The notes: generated by a model from the sequence alone, not told the origin. A stretch of DNA of 64,000 bases from Halomonas sp. (GCF_007692655.1 NZ_REBQ01000114.1:1-64000), one strand, 5' to 3'; shown: positions 8,472-18,131, counted from the stretch's first letter. Translations and numbers: made by a program.

Positions 8472-9683
8472 ATGTTAAAGCTTAATTTCCACCCATCCGG
8501 CCGTCACTTCTTACAGATTCCTGGTCCCTCGCCAGTGCCCGACCGTATCTTACGGGCGATGAGCCTGCCCACTATTGACCACCGCGGGCCTGAGTTTGGT
8601 GCGTTAGGGCTTGAGCTGCTGAGTAAGATTCAAAAAATCTTCAAAACCGAGAACCCGGTGATTATCTACCCGGCGTCCGGTACCGGTGCCTGGGAAGCCG
8701 CGCTGGCCAATACCATGTCACCGGGCGACCGCGTGCTGATGTTTGAAACCGGCCACTTCGCTACGCTATGGCACAAAATGGCCCTGCGTTTGGACATCCA
8801 GCCCGAGTTTCTGGGGTTGCCGGGCTACGAAGGCTGGCGCCACGGTGTTCAGGCCGACATGATCGAAGCGCGCCTTAAAGAGGATACCAACCACGAGCTT
8901 AAGGCTGTCTGTGTGGTACATAACGAGACCTCAACCGGCGTGACCAGCGACATCGCCGCCGTGCGTAAAGCCATCGATGCGGCGGGCCACCCCGCACTGC
9001 TGATTGTGGATACTATCTCCGGGTTGGCCAGCGCCGACTACCGCCATGATGAGTGGGGCGTTGATGTTACCGTCTCCGGCTCACAAAAAGGTTTGATGCT
9101 GCCACCGGGCATTAGCTTTAACGCGCTTTCGCCAAAAGCAATTGAAGCCAGCAAGCAGGCCAAACTGCCTAAAAGCTTCTGGGCCTGGGATGAAATTCTT
9201 GAAGCCAACAAGAATGGCTACTGGCCCTACACACCCAGCACTAACTTGCTATACGGCCTAAATGAAGCGCTGGATATGCTGCTGGATGAAGGGTTGGAGC
9301 AGGTATTGGCCCGCCATCAGCGCTGGGCCGCTGGCGTACGTGCGGCGGTAGAGGCCTGGGGTCTTGAGATCCAGTGCCTCGACCCATCAGTCTACTCGCC
9401 GGTACTCACCGGGGTGGTGATGCCGGAGGGGGTTGATGCAGATGACGTGCGCAAGATTATCTACGAGCGTTTTGACCTTTCACTGGGCATGGGGCTGGGT
9501 AAGGCCAAGGGCAAGATGTTCCGTATTGGCCACTTGGGCGATTGCAACGACCTTACCTTGATTGCCACCTTGGGCGGCTGTGAGGCGGGTATGAAGCTGT
9601 CCGGCGTTAATCTCAAAGGCAGCGGCGTGACGGCCGCGCTGGACTACTTTGCGGCTAACCCGCTTAACCCAAGCAAGCGCTAA
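8472..9683 (+). CDS. Class V aminotransferase, alanine/serine-glyoxylate type
   Basis: PLP enzyme of 403 residues transferring an amino group, most often to glyoxylate to give glycine. Hallmarks: FLQIPGPSPVPDRILRAMS at 14-32, the YPASGTGAWEAA loop near 64-75, VDTISGLAS near 178-186, and the Schiff-base lysine at about K206 in VSGSQKGLMLPPG. Candidate donors are serine, alanine or, because ureide genes lie elsewhere in the window, ureidoglycine (PucG type). It follows the CoA-transferase by 101 bases and precedes the FAD/FeS oxidoreductase by 17. The neighbourhood implies glyoxylate is an intermediate. Confidence 0.87.
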   Translation: MLKLNFHPSGRHFLQIPGPSPVPDRILRAMSLPTIDHRGPEFGALGLELLSKIQKIFKTENPVIIYPASGTGAWEAALANTMSPGDRVLMFETGHFATLWHKMALRLDIQPEFLGLPGYEGWRHGVQADMIEARLKEDTNHELKAVCVVHNETSTGVTSDIAAVRKAIDAAGHPALLIVDTISGLASADYRHDEWGVDVTVSGSQKGLMLPPGISFNALSPKAIEASKQAKLPKSFWAWDEILEANKNGYWPYTPSTNLLYGLNEALDMLLDEGLEQVLARHQRWAAGVRAAVEAWGLEIQCLDPSVYSPVLTGVVMPEGVDADDVRKIIYERFDLSLGMGLGKAKGKMFRIGHLGDCNDLTLIATLGGCEAGMKLSGVNLKGSGVTAALDYFAANPLNPSKR

Positions 9684-9700
9684 AAGACGGGGAGAGCCAC

Positions 9701-12700
9701 ATGACGTCTCTGACGAATCAATACCCGTCCCGTGATGCCAAGATTAAACCGCTCGGTGAACTCGCCGAGCGTTTATCCCGAGAAATGGCGGGAGAGGTGC
9801 TGTTTGATCGGGCAACCCGTGGGCGCTACTCAACCGACGCCTCGATTTATCAGGTGACCCCGGTGGGCGTGGTAATTCCACGCCATCAGCAAGATCTGAA
9901 AATAGCGTTGGATATTGCCCGCGATGCCAAGGTGCCGATTTTGGCCCGGGGCGCGGGTACCAGCCAGTGTGGCCAAACCGTTGGTGAAGCGTTAGTGATC
10001 GACACCACCCGCTGGCTCGACCAGATCAGTGAGTTCGACGCCGATGCACGCACTGTGGTGGTCGAGCCGGGGGTCGTGCTTGACCATCTCAACGCTTGGC
10101 TTAAACCCCATGGGCTCTGGTACCCGGTGGATGTCTCCACCAGCGCCCAGTGCACCATCGGTGGTATGGCGGGCAATAACTCCTGCGGGTCGCGTTCGAT
10201 CTACTACGGCAACATGGTGCACAACGTGCTGGGCGTGGAGGCGCTATTGGCGGATGGCAGCGCGGCGAGTTTTGGTTTCGTTGACACCTTCGCACAGGGC
10301 TCTCGTGAACAGCACCTTGCCCAACAGGTAAGGACGATTGCCGAGCGCGTAGGCCCGGAAATTCGCGATCACTTCCCCAAAGTGTTGCGTCGGGTCGGTG
10401 GCTACAACCTGGATCTGTTCGATTGCCAGAACCCGATGCCCTATGACCCAGGTAATCGTGCCAACCTGGCCCACTTGCTGGTGGGCTCGGAAGGGACGCT
10501 GGGGGTGAGTCAGCGCATCAAGCTCAGGCTTTCACCGCTGCCCGAGCAGAAGGTGTTGGGGGTGGTGAACTTCCCGACCTTTTATCAGGCGATGGATTTT
10601 ACCCAGCATATCGTCAAACTTGGCCCCACGGCGGTAGAGCTGGTCGACCGCACGATGATTGAACTGTCGCTGGAGAACCCCGCGTTCCGCCCGGTGATTG
10701 AGAAGGCGCTGATTGGCAAGCCGGAAGCGATTTTGCTGGTAGAGTTTGCCGGTCACGACCACGCAGCGCAGTTGGAAGCGCTGCGGGGACTGAATGAACT
10801 GATGGGCGACCTAGGCCTGCCAGGCAGCGTGGTGGATATGCCCGAAGCGGCCGAACAGAAAGCGCTGTGGAACGTGCGCAAGGCCGGGCTCAATATCATG
10901 ATGAGTATGAAGGGTGACGGTAAGCCGGTCTCCTTTATCGAAGACTGCGCGGTGCCGCTTGAGCACCTGGCCGAGTATACCGACAAGCTCACCGAAGTGT
11001 TCAACCGCTACGGCACCGAGGGCACCTGGTACGCCCATGCGGGTGTCGGTACGCTGCACGTGCGGCCGATTCTCGATATGCGCCGGGACGGCGCAGAGAA
11101 AATGCGCGAAATCGCCGAGCTAGCCTCCTCGTTAGTGCGTGAATATAAAGGTGCCTACTCTGGTGAGCATGGCGATGGTATCTGCCGTGGCGAGTGGGTG
11201 GCGTGGCAGTTTGGCGAAACGGTCAACAATGCCTTCCGTGAAATAAAGCAGCTGTTTGACCCTGATAACCTGTTTAATCCGGGCAAAATCGTCGACACCC
11301 CCAAAATGGATGACCAACGCTATTTTCGTTTTCCCAAGAGTTACACCACCATCCCGCTTACCCCGGTGTTTGATTGGTCCGCCTGGAATGTGAAACGCGA
11401 CCCGCTGACGGGTGAGCAAACGGCGCCAGGCTCCGGCGGCGATGCCACCCATGGCTTGGCCATGGCGGTAGAGATGTGCAACAACAACGGCCACTGCCGT
11501 AAGTTTGATGCGGGCACCATGTGCCCAAGTTTTCGCGTCACGAAAGATGAGCAGCACCTTACCCGCGGTCGCGCTAACACCTTGCGCTTGGTGCTTTCGG
11601 GGCAGTTGGGGGATGAAGGGCTGGCCAGCGACGATGTCAAAGAAGCGCTGGATCTCTGCGTATCCTGCAAGGGCTGCAAGCGTGACTGCCCCACGGGTGT
11701 GGATATGGCCAAGTTCAAGATAGAGGCGCGTACCGCCCGAGCCCGAGTGAAAGGCTTATCGCTGCGTGATCGTATGGTCGGCGAAATGCCGCGCTACGCA
11801 CCCTGGGCTAGCAAGTTTTCAGCGCTGGTCAACGGCGTTGAGCGCCTGCCGTTTTTGGCTAAGCAGATCAAACAGGTGTTAAATCTGGCACCCCAGCGCT
11901 CACTGCCAATGTTTAACGGTAATTTCCTCGCTAGTGCCGAGGCGTCTCGGCAGCCAGTCACCTCTGAGCGGGAAGTGCTGCTGTTTGTGGATACCTTCAA
12001 TAACTACATGGAAGGTGATAACGCCCAAGCGGCCAAGCGGGTGCTGGAAGCAGCAGGCTACCGTGTGCATCTCAACGTGACCAAGGGGCAGAAGCCGCTC
12101 TGTTGTGGACGTACTTACTTATCGTCCGGGCAGTTTGATAAGGCTAAGGCTGAAGCCAAGCGTACCCTTGAGCACCTGTTGCCGTTTGTAGAGCGAGGCG
12201 TGGCGATAGTTGGCCTGGAACCCTCCTGTTTGCTCACTATGCGCGATGAGTTTCTGCAGTACGGCTTTGGTGAAGAGGCGAAGGCGCTATCGGCCTCCGC
12301 CTACCTGTTTGAAGAGTTTCTGGTTAAAGCGCGTGCCGAGGATCAGCTCCCCCTCAAACTGAAGCCGTTGAGCTGCGGGCGAGCGATGCTGCACGGCCAC
12401 TGCCACCAAAAAGCCTTTGATGCGTTGCGTCCTGTTGAGCAGGTGCTGGGTTGGATTCCGGGGCTTGAGGTCGAGACCATTGAGTCATCCTGCTGTGGAA
12501 TGGCGGGCAGTTTTGGCTATGAAGCGGAGCACTACGACGCTTCGTTGAAAATGGCGGAGCTATCGCTATTGCCTGCGATCCGTAAGGCGGATGCCAATGC
12601 GGTGGTGGTTGCCGATGGCACCAGCTGTCGCCATCAGATTCATGATGGCAGTGGTCGGGAAGCGATTCACGTTGCTCGATTGCTGGAACAAGCGCTAGCC

Positions 12701-12703
12701 TGA
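9701..12703 (+). CDS. FAD-linked oxidase fused to FeS/CCG module (GlcD-GlcF-like, YdiJ type)
   Basis: 1000-residue fused 2-hydroxyacid dehydrogenase. The N-terminal half is a VAO-type flavoprotein (FAD loop ILARGAGTSQCGQT near 85-98, HGDGICRGEW near 487-496). The C-terminal half is GlcF-like: [4Fe-4S] motifs around residues 592-608 and 653-664 (CVSCKGCKRDCP), then two cysteine-rich CCG modules with CCGRTYLSSG near 803 and SSCCGMAGSFG near 930. The fusion resembles E. coli YdiJ and other D-2-hydroxyacid (D-2-hydroxyglutarate/D-lactate) dehydrogenases that pass electrons to quinone. Neighbouring aminotransferase and CoA-transferase suggest it oxidises a 2-hydroxy acid of the same pathway. Substrate unknown. 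Confidence 0.88.
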   Translation: MTSLTNQYPSRDAKIKPLGELAERLSREMAGEVLFDRATRGRYSTDASIYQVTPVGVVIPRHQQDLKIALDIARDAKVPILARGAGTSQCGQTVGEALVIDTTRWLDQISEFDADARTVVVEPGVVLDHLNAWLKPHGLWYPVDVSTSAQCTIGGMAGNNSCGSRSIYYGNMVHNVLGVEALLADGSAASFGFVDTFAQGSREQHLAQQVRTIAERVGPEIRDHFPKVLRRVGGYNLDLFDCQNPMPYDPGNRANLAHLLVGSEGTLGVSQRIKLRLSPLPEQKVLGVVNFPTFYQAMDFTQHIVKLGPTAVELVDRTMIELSLENPAFRPVIEKALIGKPEAILLVEFAGHDHAAQLEALRGLNELMGDLGLPGSVVDMPEAAEQKALWNVRKAGLNIMMSMKGDGKPVSFIEDCAVPLEHLAEYTDKLTEVFNRYGTEGTWYAHAGVGTLHVRPILDMRRDGAEKMREIAELASSLVREYKGAYSGEHGDGICRGEWVAWQFGETVNNAFREIKQLFDPDNLFNPGKIVDTPKMDDQRYFRFPKSYTTIPLTPVFDWSAWNVKRDPLTGEQTAPGSGGDATHGLAMAVEMCNNNGHCRKFDAGTMCPSFRVTKDEQHLTRGRANTLRLVLSGQLGDEGLASDDVKEALDLCVSCKGCKRDCPTGVDMAKFKIEARTARARVKGLSLRDRMVGEMPRYAPWASKFSALVNGVERLPFLAKQIKQVLNLAPQRSLPMFNGNFLASAEASRQPVTSEREVLLFVDTFNNYMEGDNAQAAKRVLEAAGYRVHLNVTKGQKPLCCGRTYLSSGQFDKAKAEAKRTLEHLLPFVERGVAIVGLEPSCLLTMRDEFLQYGFGEEAKALSASAYLFEEFLVKARAEDQLPLKLKPLSCGRAMLHGHCHQKAFDALRPVEQVLGWIPGLEVETIESSCCGMAGSFGYEAEHYDASLKMAELSLLPAIRKADANAVVVADGTSCRHQIHDGSGREAIHVARLLEQALA

Positions 12704-12737
12704 ACGCTGGACACCAACAATAACCCAGGAGATCAAT

Positions 12738-13262
12738 GTGGCCATTTATCAATACGGCGAGCACCGCCCGGATATTCAGGATGACGTTTACATTGCCGAA
12801 ACGGCCGATGTTATTGGTCAAGTAACCCTAAAGGCACACTCTAGCGTGTGGTATCAGGCGGTGTTACGGGGTGACTCAGATCACCTTGAGGTGGGCGAGG
12901 AGAGCAATATCCAGGATGGCGCCGTGCTGCATGCCGACCCAGGTTTTCCGCTTAAGGTGGGCAAAGGCGTCACGGTAGGACACCAGGCCATGCTGCATGG
13001 CTGCACCGTTGGCGATGGCTGCTTAATTGGCATTCAAGCGGTGGTGCTGAACGGGGCGGTCATTGGTGAAAACAGCTTGGTAGGCGCCGGTGCCTTTATC
13101 AAGGAAGGTGCGGTGTTTCCGCCCAACTCGTTGATTGTGGGTTCGCCTGCCCGTGTCGTGCGGGAGCTTTCTGATGAGGTTGTGGAGGGCATGCAGAAAA
13201 ACGCTCAGGGCTATGTCGAACGCGGTAAGCGCCACGGGCTGGAGATTAAGCGAATAGGTTGA
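12738..13262 (+). CDS. Gamma-carbonic-anhydrase-like hexapeptide protein
   Basis: 174-residue left-handed beta-helix protein of the YrdA/CaiE/PaaY group. Hexapeptide repeats are visible throughout, with zinc-ligand candidates in GAVLHADPG, VGHQAMLHGC and surrounding turns (about residues 58-95). The start is GTG at 12738, with CCAGGAGA 6 bases upstream, and the next residues AIYQYGEHRPDI fit the family. It is the last gene of the cluster, 34 bases after the oxidoreductase. Members next to CoA-ester genes (CaiE, PaaY) can act as thioesterases or cofactor helpers instead of carbonic anhydrases, so that role is possible here. Confidence 0.85.
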   Translation: MAIYQYGEHRPDIQDDVYIAETADVIGQVTLKAHSSVWYQAVLRGDSDHLEVGEESNIQDGAVLHADPGFPLKVGKGVTVGHQAMLHGCTVGDGCLIGIQAVVLNGAVIGENSLVGAGAFIKEGAVFPPNSLIVGSPARVVRELSDEVVEGMQKNAQGYVERGKRHGLEIKRIG

Positions 13263-13303
13263 CTTGAATCTAATCGGTAGAGAGGGTTACCCCCTCAACA
13301 GCA

Positions 13304-13329
13304 AAACCCCAGGCCAAGGCCTGGGGTTT
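13304..13329. terminator. Bidirectional terminator
   Basis: AAACCCCAGGCC and GGCCTGGGGTTT form a 12-base perfect inverted repeat separated by two bases, between convergent genes. A/T runs at both ends allow use from either strand. Confidence 0.85.
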
Positions 13330-13377
13330 GCGTTTCTAGCACCGCTATTTTCTACAACGATTGCTATGGCCTTATGG

Positions 13378-15069
13378 TCACATCAAGGCATCGGTGACGC
13401 CGATAACGTAGAACGCCACCATGGCGATAATGCCGGTGAAGACCAGGTAGTAGATGGTTGGCAGAATCGTTTTACGAATCGTAGCACCTTCCCGGCCTAA
13501 CAAACCGACCGTGGCAGAAGCCGCAACAACGTTATGGATAGCGATCATATTACCCGCCGCTGCCCCGACTGCCTGAAGTGCAATCATCATGGCGGTAGAG
13601 AGCCCTAGTGTCTGAGCGACGTTGAACTGGAATTCCGCCAACATCAGGTTAGACACTGTATTGGAGCCTGCAATAAAGGCGCCCATTGCACCCACGGCTG
13701 GTGCGAACAGTGGGTAGATGCCACCAACGCTGTCGGCCACGGCCTGAGCCATCATGACGGGCATAGAGACTAGGTCCGCACCGTTCACGCCGGAGTTGAT
13801 CAATATGCGCACCATCGGCACGGTAAAGATCAACACAAAGCCAGCCCCGAAAATCGTTTTGGTTGATTCGGAAAGGGCTGCACCCATCTTTTGCGGATTC
13901 ATACGATGGATAAAGTAAGTCACGATAACAACGGCGAGAATGATACCGCCCGGCAGATAAAACGGTTCAACACTGCCACTAACACCCGTTTCGCCGAGAA
14001 TATTGCTCCAACCTAAGCTGAACGAAGTCAGCGCAGCACGCAGGGGCTCAATCGTACGTGAAGCCACCAGGAATATCGCCAACAGAACGTAGGGTACCCA
14101 GCCTTTGAAGGTAGACATTGGTGCTTTGCCTACGACGTCATCAAGCTTGATCTGCAGGTTGCCGATCCACTCATCCGGCCATGAAGATGACTCTGGGAAA
14201 TCCCAGGTGTCTTTAGGTAGTAGGAAGCCACGTTTGGCCGCCGGTACAACAATGGCCAAGCCCACCATGGCGCCAATCATTGATGGGAACTCAGGTCCTA
14301 GCAACACACCTACCAGCATGTAAGGCACTGAGAATGCGATACCGGTAAAGATAGCGAAAGGCGTGATCGACAGGCCCTCTTTCCAGGAGCGGTTGGCACC
14401 AAAGAAACGTACCATCACGGTGACCAGAATCAGCGGCATTAAAATACCTACGATACCGTGGGTAATCGCCACTTCGCTGGTAACTAACTGAAAGTAGACA
14501 TCCCAGCTTGAGCCCGCTGATTCAAGTTCAGCGCTAATGCCAGCACGATCAACACCGCTTCCAACACCCACTACAATGGGCGTACCCACTGCACCGAAAG
14601 AAACCGGCGTGGATTGGATCATCATACCAACGACAACAGCAGCAAGTGCTGGGAAGCCTAACGCAACCATCAGCGGGGCCGCCACGGCAGCAGGGGTGCC
14701 GAAGCCAGAAGCGCCTTCGATAAAGCAGCCGAACAACCAGGCAACAATCAGTGCCTGCACGCGACGGTCAGGACTGATGTCTGAAAAGCCATTACGAATA
14801 GCGGTAATGCCACCGGAATGCTTAAGCGTATTCAGCAGCAGAATAGCGCCAAATATGATCCATAAAAGTCCAGCGGTTTGAATCAAACCTTGAACGGTTG
14901 AAGCCGCTACTCGGCTAAAGGACATATCCCAAACGGTTAAACCAATAATGGCCGCCGTCAGGAAAACGATAGGCATCGCTATTCTGGCAGGTATTTTAAA
15001 ACCGATGAGCAAAATACCTGCTAGCAACAGCGGCAGAAATGCCAGAAGTGCAAGTGTGGTTTCATTCAT
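13378..15069 (-). CDS. L-lactate/glycolate permease, LctP family
   Basis: Secondary transporter of 563 residues with 12-14 hydrophobic segments, matching the LctP/LldP/GlcA family; hallmarks include [19 protein letters not shown] near 116-134, [18 protein letters not shown] near 149-166 and [15 protein letters not shown] near 458-472. Family members import L-lactate, D-lactate and glycolate with protons. It stands alone, but its upstream region carries a GlcC/LldR-type operator nearly identical to that between glcD and glcC, which favours glycolate/lactate uptake under GlcC-like control. Start ATG at 15067-15069 follows GGAAGG-like sequence on the minus strand. Confidence 0.92.
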   Translation of the reverse strand: MNETTLALLAFLPLLLAGILLIGFKIPARIAMPIVFLTAAIIGLTVWDMSFSRVAASTVQGLIQTAGLLWIIFGAILLLNTLKHSGGITAIRNGFSDISPDRRVQALIVAWLFGCFIEGASGFGTPAAVAAPLMVALGFPALAAVVVGMMIQSTPVSFGAVGTPIVVGVGSGVDRAGISAELESAGSSWDVYFQLVTSEVAITHGIVGILMPLILVTVMVRFFGANRSWKEGLSITPFAIFTGIAFSVPYMLVGVLLGPEFPSMIGAMVGLAIVVPAAKRGFLLPKDTWDFPESSSWPDEWIGNLQIKLDDVVGKAPMSTFKGWVPYVLLAIFLVASRTIEPLRAALTSFSLGWSNILGETGVSGSVEPFYLPGGIILAVVIVTYFIHRMNPQKMGAALSESTKTIFGAGFVLIFTVPMVRILINSGVNGADLVSMPVMMAQAVADSVGGIYPLFAPAVGAMGAFIAGSNTVSNLMLAEFQFNVAQTLGLSTAMMIALQAVGAAAGNMIAIHNVVAASATVGLLGREGATIRKTILPTIYYLVFTGIIAMVAFYVIGVTDALM

Positions 15070-15448
15070 GGAAGGAACTGCCCCTTGTTATTGGTTTGGT
15101 ATGCTCCGAGATAATCGACTAACTGTTGTGCAGCCAGCCGGGTCTGTGTGAAAGATACGTTCAGGTTTTTAAGATGACCATACTGGAGAATTGGTCTTAC
15201 CAGTTGGGTGCCTGTTTGAAATACGCTTTTGAGGTGTTTATTCGACTTTAACGCTATGTTTTAAATAATTTATTTTTATTTTTCCGATCATAGCCGGCCT
15301 GGGGATTTATTAGACTAATAGACAGTCCCAACCAGTGCCCCTTGCACGGTTAGTTGCTTAGGCCCATTGTTTAATGATGCAAAACGCAGAAGCAATCTTT
15401 ATCAGTAGCTTCTTTAGCATTTAAAGCCCAAGGGTGAGGCGGTAATTG
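15070..15448. promoter_or_regulatory. Divergent promoter region, permease and glutathione transferase
   Basis: 379 bases without a gene. It holds the operator-like sequence at 15189-15205 and an AT-rich tract around 15245-15285. No terminator or RNA gene was recognised. Confidence 0.6.
15189..15205. promoter_or_regulatory. Candidate LldR/GlcC-type operator of the permease
   Basis: AATTGGTCTTACCAGTT matches the PdhR/LldR/GlcC consensus AATTGGT-N3-ACCAATT with a single mismatch. Its core TTGGTC-TT-ACCAGT differs only at the two central bases from the glcD/glcC intergenic site at 873-886. It lies about 120 bases upstream of the permease start. Confidence 0.6.
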
Positions 15449-16141
15449 ATGGCTATAAAACTCTATGATTTGTGCGGTCGAGACGAACGGCTACGTTTCT
15501 CTCCTTATTGTTGGCGCGTAAGCATGGCGCTGGCTCATAAAGGTCTGGAATTCACCACCGTTGCGTGGCAATTCAAAGACAAGCAGGCACTTGAATTTGC
15601 CGACTACGATAAAGTGCCCGTGCTTTGCGATGGCGATCAAGTCGTGACCGATAGTTTTGAGATTATGCGCTATTTGGATAAGGCGTACCCGGAGGCTCCA
15701 GTGCTGGGTGAAGGTGTCAGCTACCAGCGAGTGCGACTGTTCAAATACATCGTGGAACGCAGCGTGAATCCAGCGCTATTTCGTATTATTGCCATGGATT
15801 TGTTCGCGGCAGTTCATCCTGACGATCAAGACTATTTCCGGAAAACCCGTGAGGCTCGGTTCGGCTGTACGCTAGAAGAGTTTCACCAGCCAGAGCAGGG
15901 TAAACAGCAGCTCAAGCAAGCGCTGGCACCGTTTAGCGATCTGCTGAGTGACAGCGCATTTTTAGATGGCAACGCGCCAGGCGGCGCTGATTACCTGCTG
16001 TTTGGTAGTTTGATGTGGGCATACGTGGTGTCGACTCAGGAAATTGTCGAGCCGGGTAAGCCGGTAGATGAGTGGTTTAAGCGTATGTTGAACGTACACG
16101 ACGGCCTTGCAAGCCGGGCTGTCACCGTTCGCGATATATGA
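15449..16141 (+). CDS. Glutathione S-transferase family protein
   Basis: 230-residue cytosolic GST-fold protein: an N-terminal thioredoxin-like domain (about 1-78, starting AIKLYDLCGRDERLRFSPYCWRV split over the first strand and helix, with a Ser/Tyr/Cys-containing active-site turn SPYCWR) and a C-terminal all-helical domain. The cis-Pro context KVPVLCDGDQVVTDSFEIMRYL is intact. Start ATG 15449 follows AGGGTGAGG; an adjacent in-frame TTG is less likely. A second GST follows 79 bases downstream. Substrate unknown. Confidence 0.85.
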   Translation: MAIKLYDLCGRDERLRFSPYCWRVSMALAHKGLEFTTVAWQFKDKQALEFADYDKVPVLCDGDQVVTDSFEIMRYLDKAYPEAPVLGEGVSYQRVRLFKYIVERSVNPALFRIIAMDLFAAVHPDDQDYFRKTREARFGCTLEEFHQPEQGKQQLKQALAPFSDLLSDSAFLDGNAPGGADYLLFGSLMWAYVVSTQEIVEPGKPVDEWFKRMLNVHDGLASRAVTVRDI

Positions 16142-16220
16142 CGCACAGCGGCGGCACCGGTGTCATCAACGATGATGTCACCAGCGAAACGGTGTCGCCT
16201 GATGCAACAAGGAGATGGCA

Positions 16221-16910
16221 ATGATTGATCTGTACTACTGGACAACCCCCAACGGCCACAAAATCTCCATCATGCTCGAAGAAGCCAAACTGGCGTACCG
16301 AGTGAAGCCGATTAACATTGGCAGAGGTGAGCAATTCGATCCTGAATTTCTCACCATCGCGCCCAATAATCGTATCCCCGCGATTGTGGATCATGCCCCG
16401 CATGACGGCGGTCAGCCCCTGTCGATGTTTGAATCCGGTGCGATCTTAGAGTATCTCGCCGAAAAGAGCGGTCTCTTTTTGCCCTCTTCAGGCCGTGAGC
16501 GCTATATCGTATTGCAGTGGCTCCATTGGCAAATGGGCGGTTTAGGGCCGATGGCGGGCCAAAACCATCACTTCTGCCACTATGCTCCGCACAAAATCGA
16601 CTACGCCATTGAGCGTTACGTGCGAGAAACCAACCGGCTTTATAGCGTGTTAGACCACCGCTTGGCTCACCACACCTACGTGGGCGGCGATGACTACTCC
16701 ATTGCTGATATGGCGATTTACCCTTGGATTGTTCCTTGGGAGAAACAGCGCCAGACGTTGGAAGAGTTTCCTGACTTGGAACGCTGGTTTGAGTCGATTA
16801 AAGCGCGTCCAGCCGTACGCCGTGCTTACTCCTTAGTCGAAGAAGTAAACCCGCAAGCAGGCGAAGAAATCGATGAGCAAGCCCGTAAGCATCTGTTCGG
16901 TAACCGTTAA
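16221..16910 (+). CDS. Glutathione S-transferase, YfcG/Nu-type
   Basis: 229-residue GST-like protein beginning MIDLYYWTTPNGHKISIMLEE, the pattern of YfcG/YghU Nu-class enzymes in which TPNGxK (about 9-14) binds glutathione and disulfide reductase activity is known. The NNRIPAIVD cis-Pro loop and MFESGAILEYLAE are intact; the helical domain carries WLHWQMGGLGPMAGQNHHF. The ATG at 16221 is chosen because AAGGAG lies seven bases upstream; an ATG at 16215 would abut the ribosome site. Confidence 0.88.
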   Translation: MIDLYYWTTPNGHKISIMLEEAKLAYRVKPINIGRGEQFDPEFLTIAPNNRIPAIVDHAPHDGGQPLSMFESGAILEYLAEKSGLFLPSSGRERYIVLQWLHWQMGGLGPMAGQNHHFCHYAPHKIDYAIERYVRETNRLYSVLDHRLAHHTYVGGDDYSIADMAIYPWIVPWEKQRQTLEEFPDLERWFESIKARPAVRRAYSLVEEVNPQAGEEIDEQARKHLFGNR

Positions 16911-17089
16911 TAGCGACCTACATGGGATTGCTTTAACTCTCTGAAAGTGAGCAGGCGCAGCATGAGGCAAAATCATGTTGCGCTGCACAAAAAGCACTGC
17001 TAGCTTTAAGGACAGCAGAGGCAAAAGCCTGTCTAAGGACCGCCTACCAAGGCGTGTTTATGTGCTAGCTCACATCTGGAGAATAAGTT

Positions 17090-17446
17090 ATGAATAAGAG
17101 TACTGAGAAAACCAAGCAGCAGTTCGAATCCGTTTTTGTATCACCGATGCGTTCATACACGCTGACCGCGCTTGACTACTATGATCAGCTGATCAGCGCC
17201 CAAATGGATGCCGCCCGCGCATATTCAGATATGGCGCTTTCACAAGCACGCACTTGGCTTGATGTGAAAGACGCTGACAGCTTAAAGAAAGCTATGGAAA
17301 GTCAGCAAAAAACCGCCAGTGACTTTATGGAGCGCGTAAAAGGGGACACGGAAAAAGTCACCTCTATTAGCCAGAGCTTTGCTCAAGAAAGTCAGAAGCA
17401 GGCTGAAGAGACTACCAAGAAAGCGGTAGAGACAGCCAAGCAGTAA
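17090..17446 (+). CDS. Phasin family protein
   Basis: 118-residue, Gln/Lys/Ala-rich amphipathic helical protein typical of Phasin_2 proteins that coat polyhydroxyalkanoate granules. Motifs include YTLTALDYYDQLISAQMDAARAYSD (about 24-48, read as successive helix turns) and a coiled C-terminal tail ending in KKAVETAKQ. TGGAGAATAAGTT before the ATG gives a good ribosome site. No PHA synthase is in the window. A terminator follows directly. Confidence 0.8.
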   Translation: MNKSTEKTKQQFESVFVSPMRSYTLTALDYYDQLISAQMDAARAYSDMALSQARTWLDVKDADSLKKAMESQQKTASDFMERVKGDTEKVTSISQSFAQESQKQAEETTKKAVETAKQ

Positions 17447-17492
17447 CCGCTAAGCAATAATCGCACTAGTATTGCATTAGCAGGGCCATATG

Positions 17493-17524
17493 AAATCGCC
17501 GTACCCAGAAGGGTGCGGCGATTT
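17493..17524. terminator. Terminator between phasin and uraD
   Basis: AAATCGCCGTACCC (17493-17506) pairs with GGGTGCGGCGATTT (17511-17524): 14 pairs with one G-T wobble and an AGAA loop, followed by TGTTTGT. It separates convergent genes and may work both ways. Confidence 0.85.
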
Positions 17525-17541
17525 TGTTTGTGAGCAGCTTT

Positions 17542-18084
17542 TTACATCAGCGTGGTGGCACGGTCTATTAAGCGAAAGCGTGCAATGCGAATGATTTGCT
17601 CAATAGCGGTTTGCCGCTCGGTTACTGCGTCATTGCCCAAGCGCTCCTCAAAGGCGGCTAAAATGGCGTGGCGGTCGAGTCCTTTAACGGCAATGACAAA
17701 GGGAAAACCAAACTGCTGCTTATAGGTTTCGTTAAGGTATTCAAAGCGTGCAAGCTCCTCGGGGCTGCACTGGTCAAGTCCTGCGCCTGCTTGCTCACTG
17801 GTTGAGTCTTGGGTGAGTTCTCCTGCCAAAGCGGCTTTGCCAGCCAGATCAGGGTGGGCTTGAATCACCTGGATTTGCTGTTCGCTGCTCGCTTGCTGCA
17901 GCATAAGCCCCATCAGTTCAGCGAGTGCGTTGGGCGCATCATGGGCTTCAGTAAGCCCCTTTCGCCAAGCGGCTTCGGCTACCCAGGGTGAGTGCTCATA
18001 AACATCGCCATAGTGGTGGGTAAACATTTCAAGGCTGCACCGACTGGGTGCTGGTGACAGCTGTAGCGTGGTGTTTTCAGGCAC
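17542..18084 (-). CDS. uraD: 2-oxo-4-hydroxy-4-carboxy-5-ureidoimidazoline (OHCU) decarboxylase
   Basis: Converts OHCU to S-allantoin in urate breakdown. 180 residues with the family signature QAHPDLAGKAALAGELT, whose His (about residue 79) is the catalytic base, followed by TSEQAGAGLDQ and FGFPFVIAVKG. Divergent from uraH, with a TGTATACA palindrome and a TTGACC/GGTCAA palindrome in the shared promoter region. Together with uraH and puuD it completes the urate to allantoin route. Confidence 0.93.
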   Translation of the reverse strand: MPENTTLQLSPAPSRCSLEMFTHHYGDVYEHSPWVAEAAWRKGLTEAHDAPNALAELMGLMLQQASSEQQIQVIQAHPDLAGKAALAGELTQDSTSEQAGAGLDQCSPEELARFEYLNETYKQQFGFPFVIAVKGLDRHAILAAFEERLGNDAVTERQTAIEQIIRIARFRLIDRATTLM

Positions 18085-18131
18085 TTAAAGATTCTCCAAC
18101 GCATGCGGTATTTAAAGAGTAGATAGGATGA

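Noticed and set aside
17010-17040. AGGC-AAAA-GCCT stem after the second glutathione transferase as terminator
   Set aside because: Only four clean pairs, interrupted flanks and no U-run.
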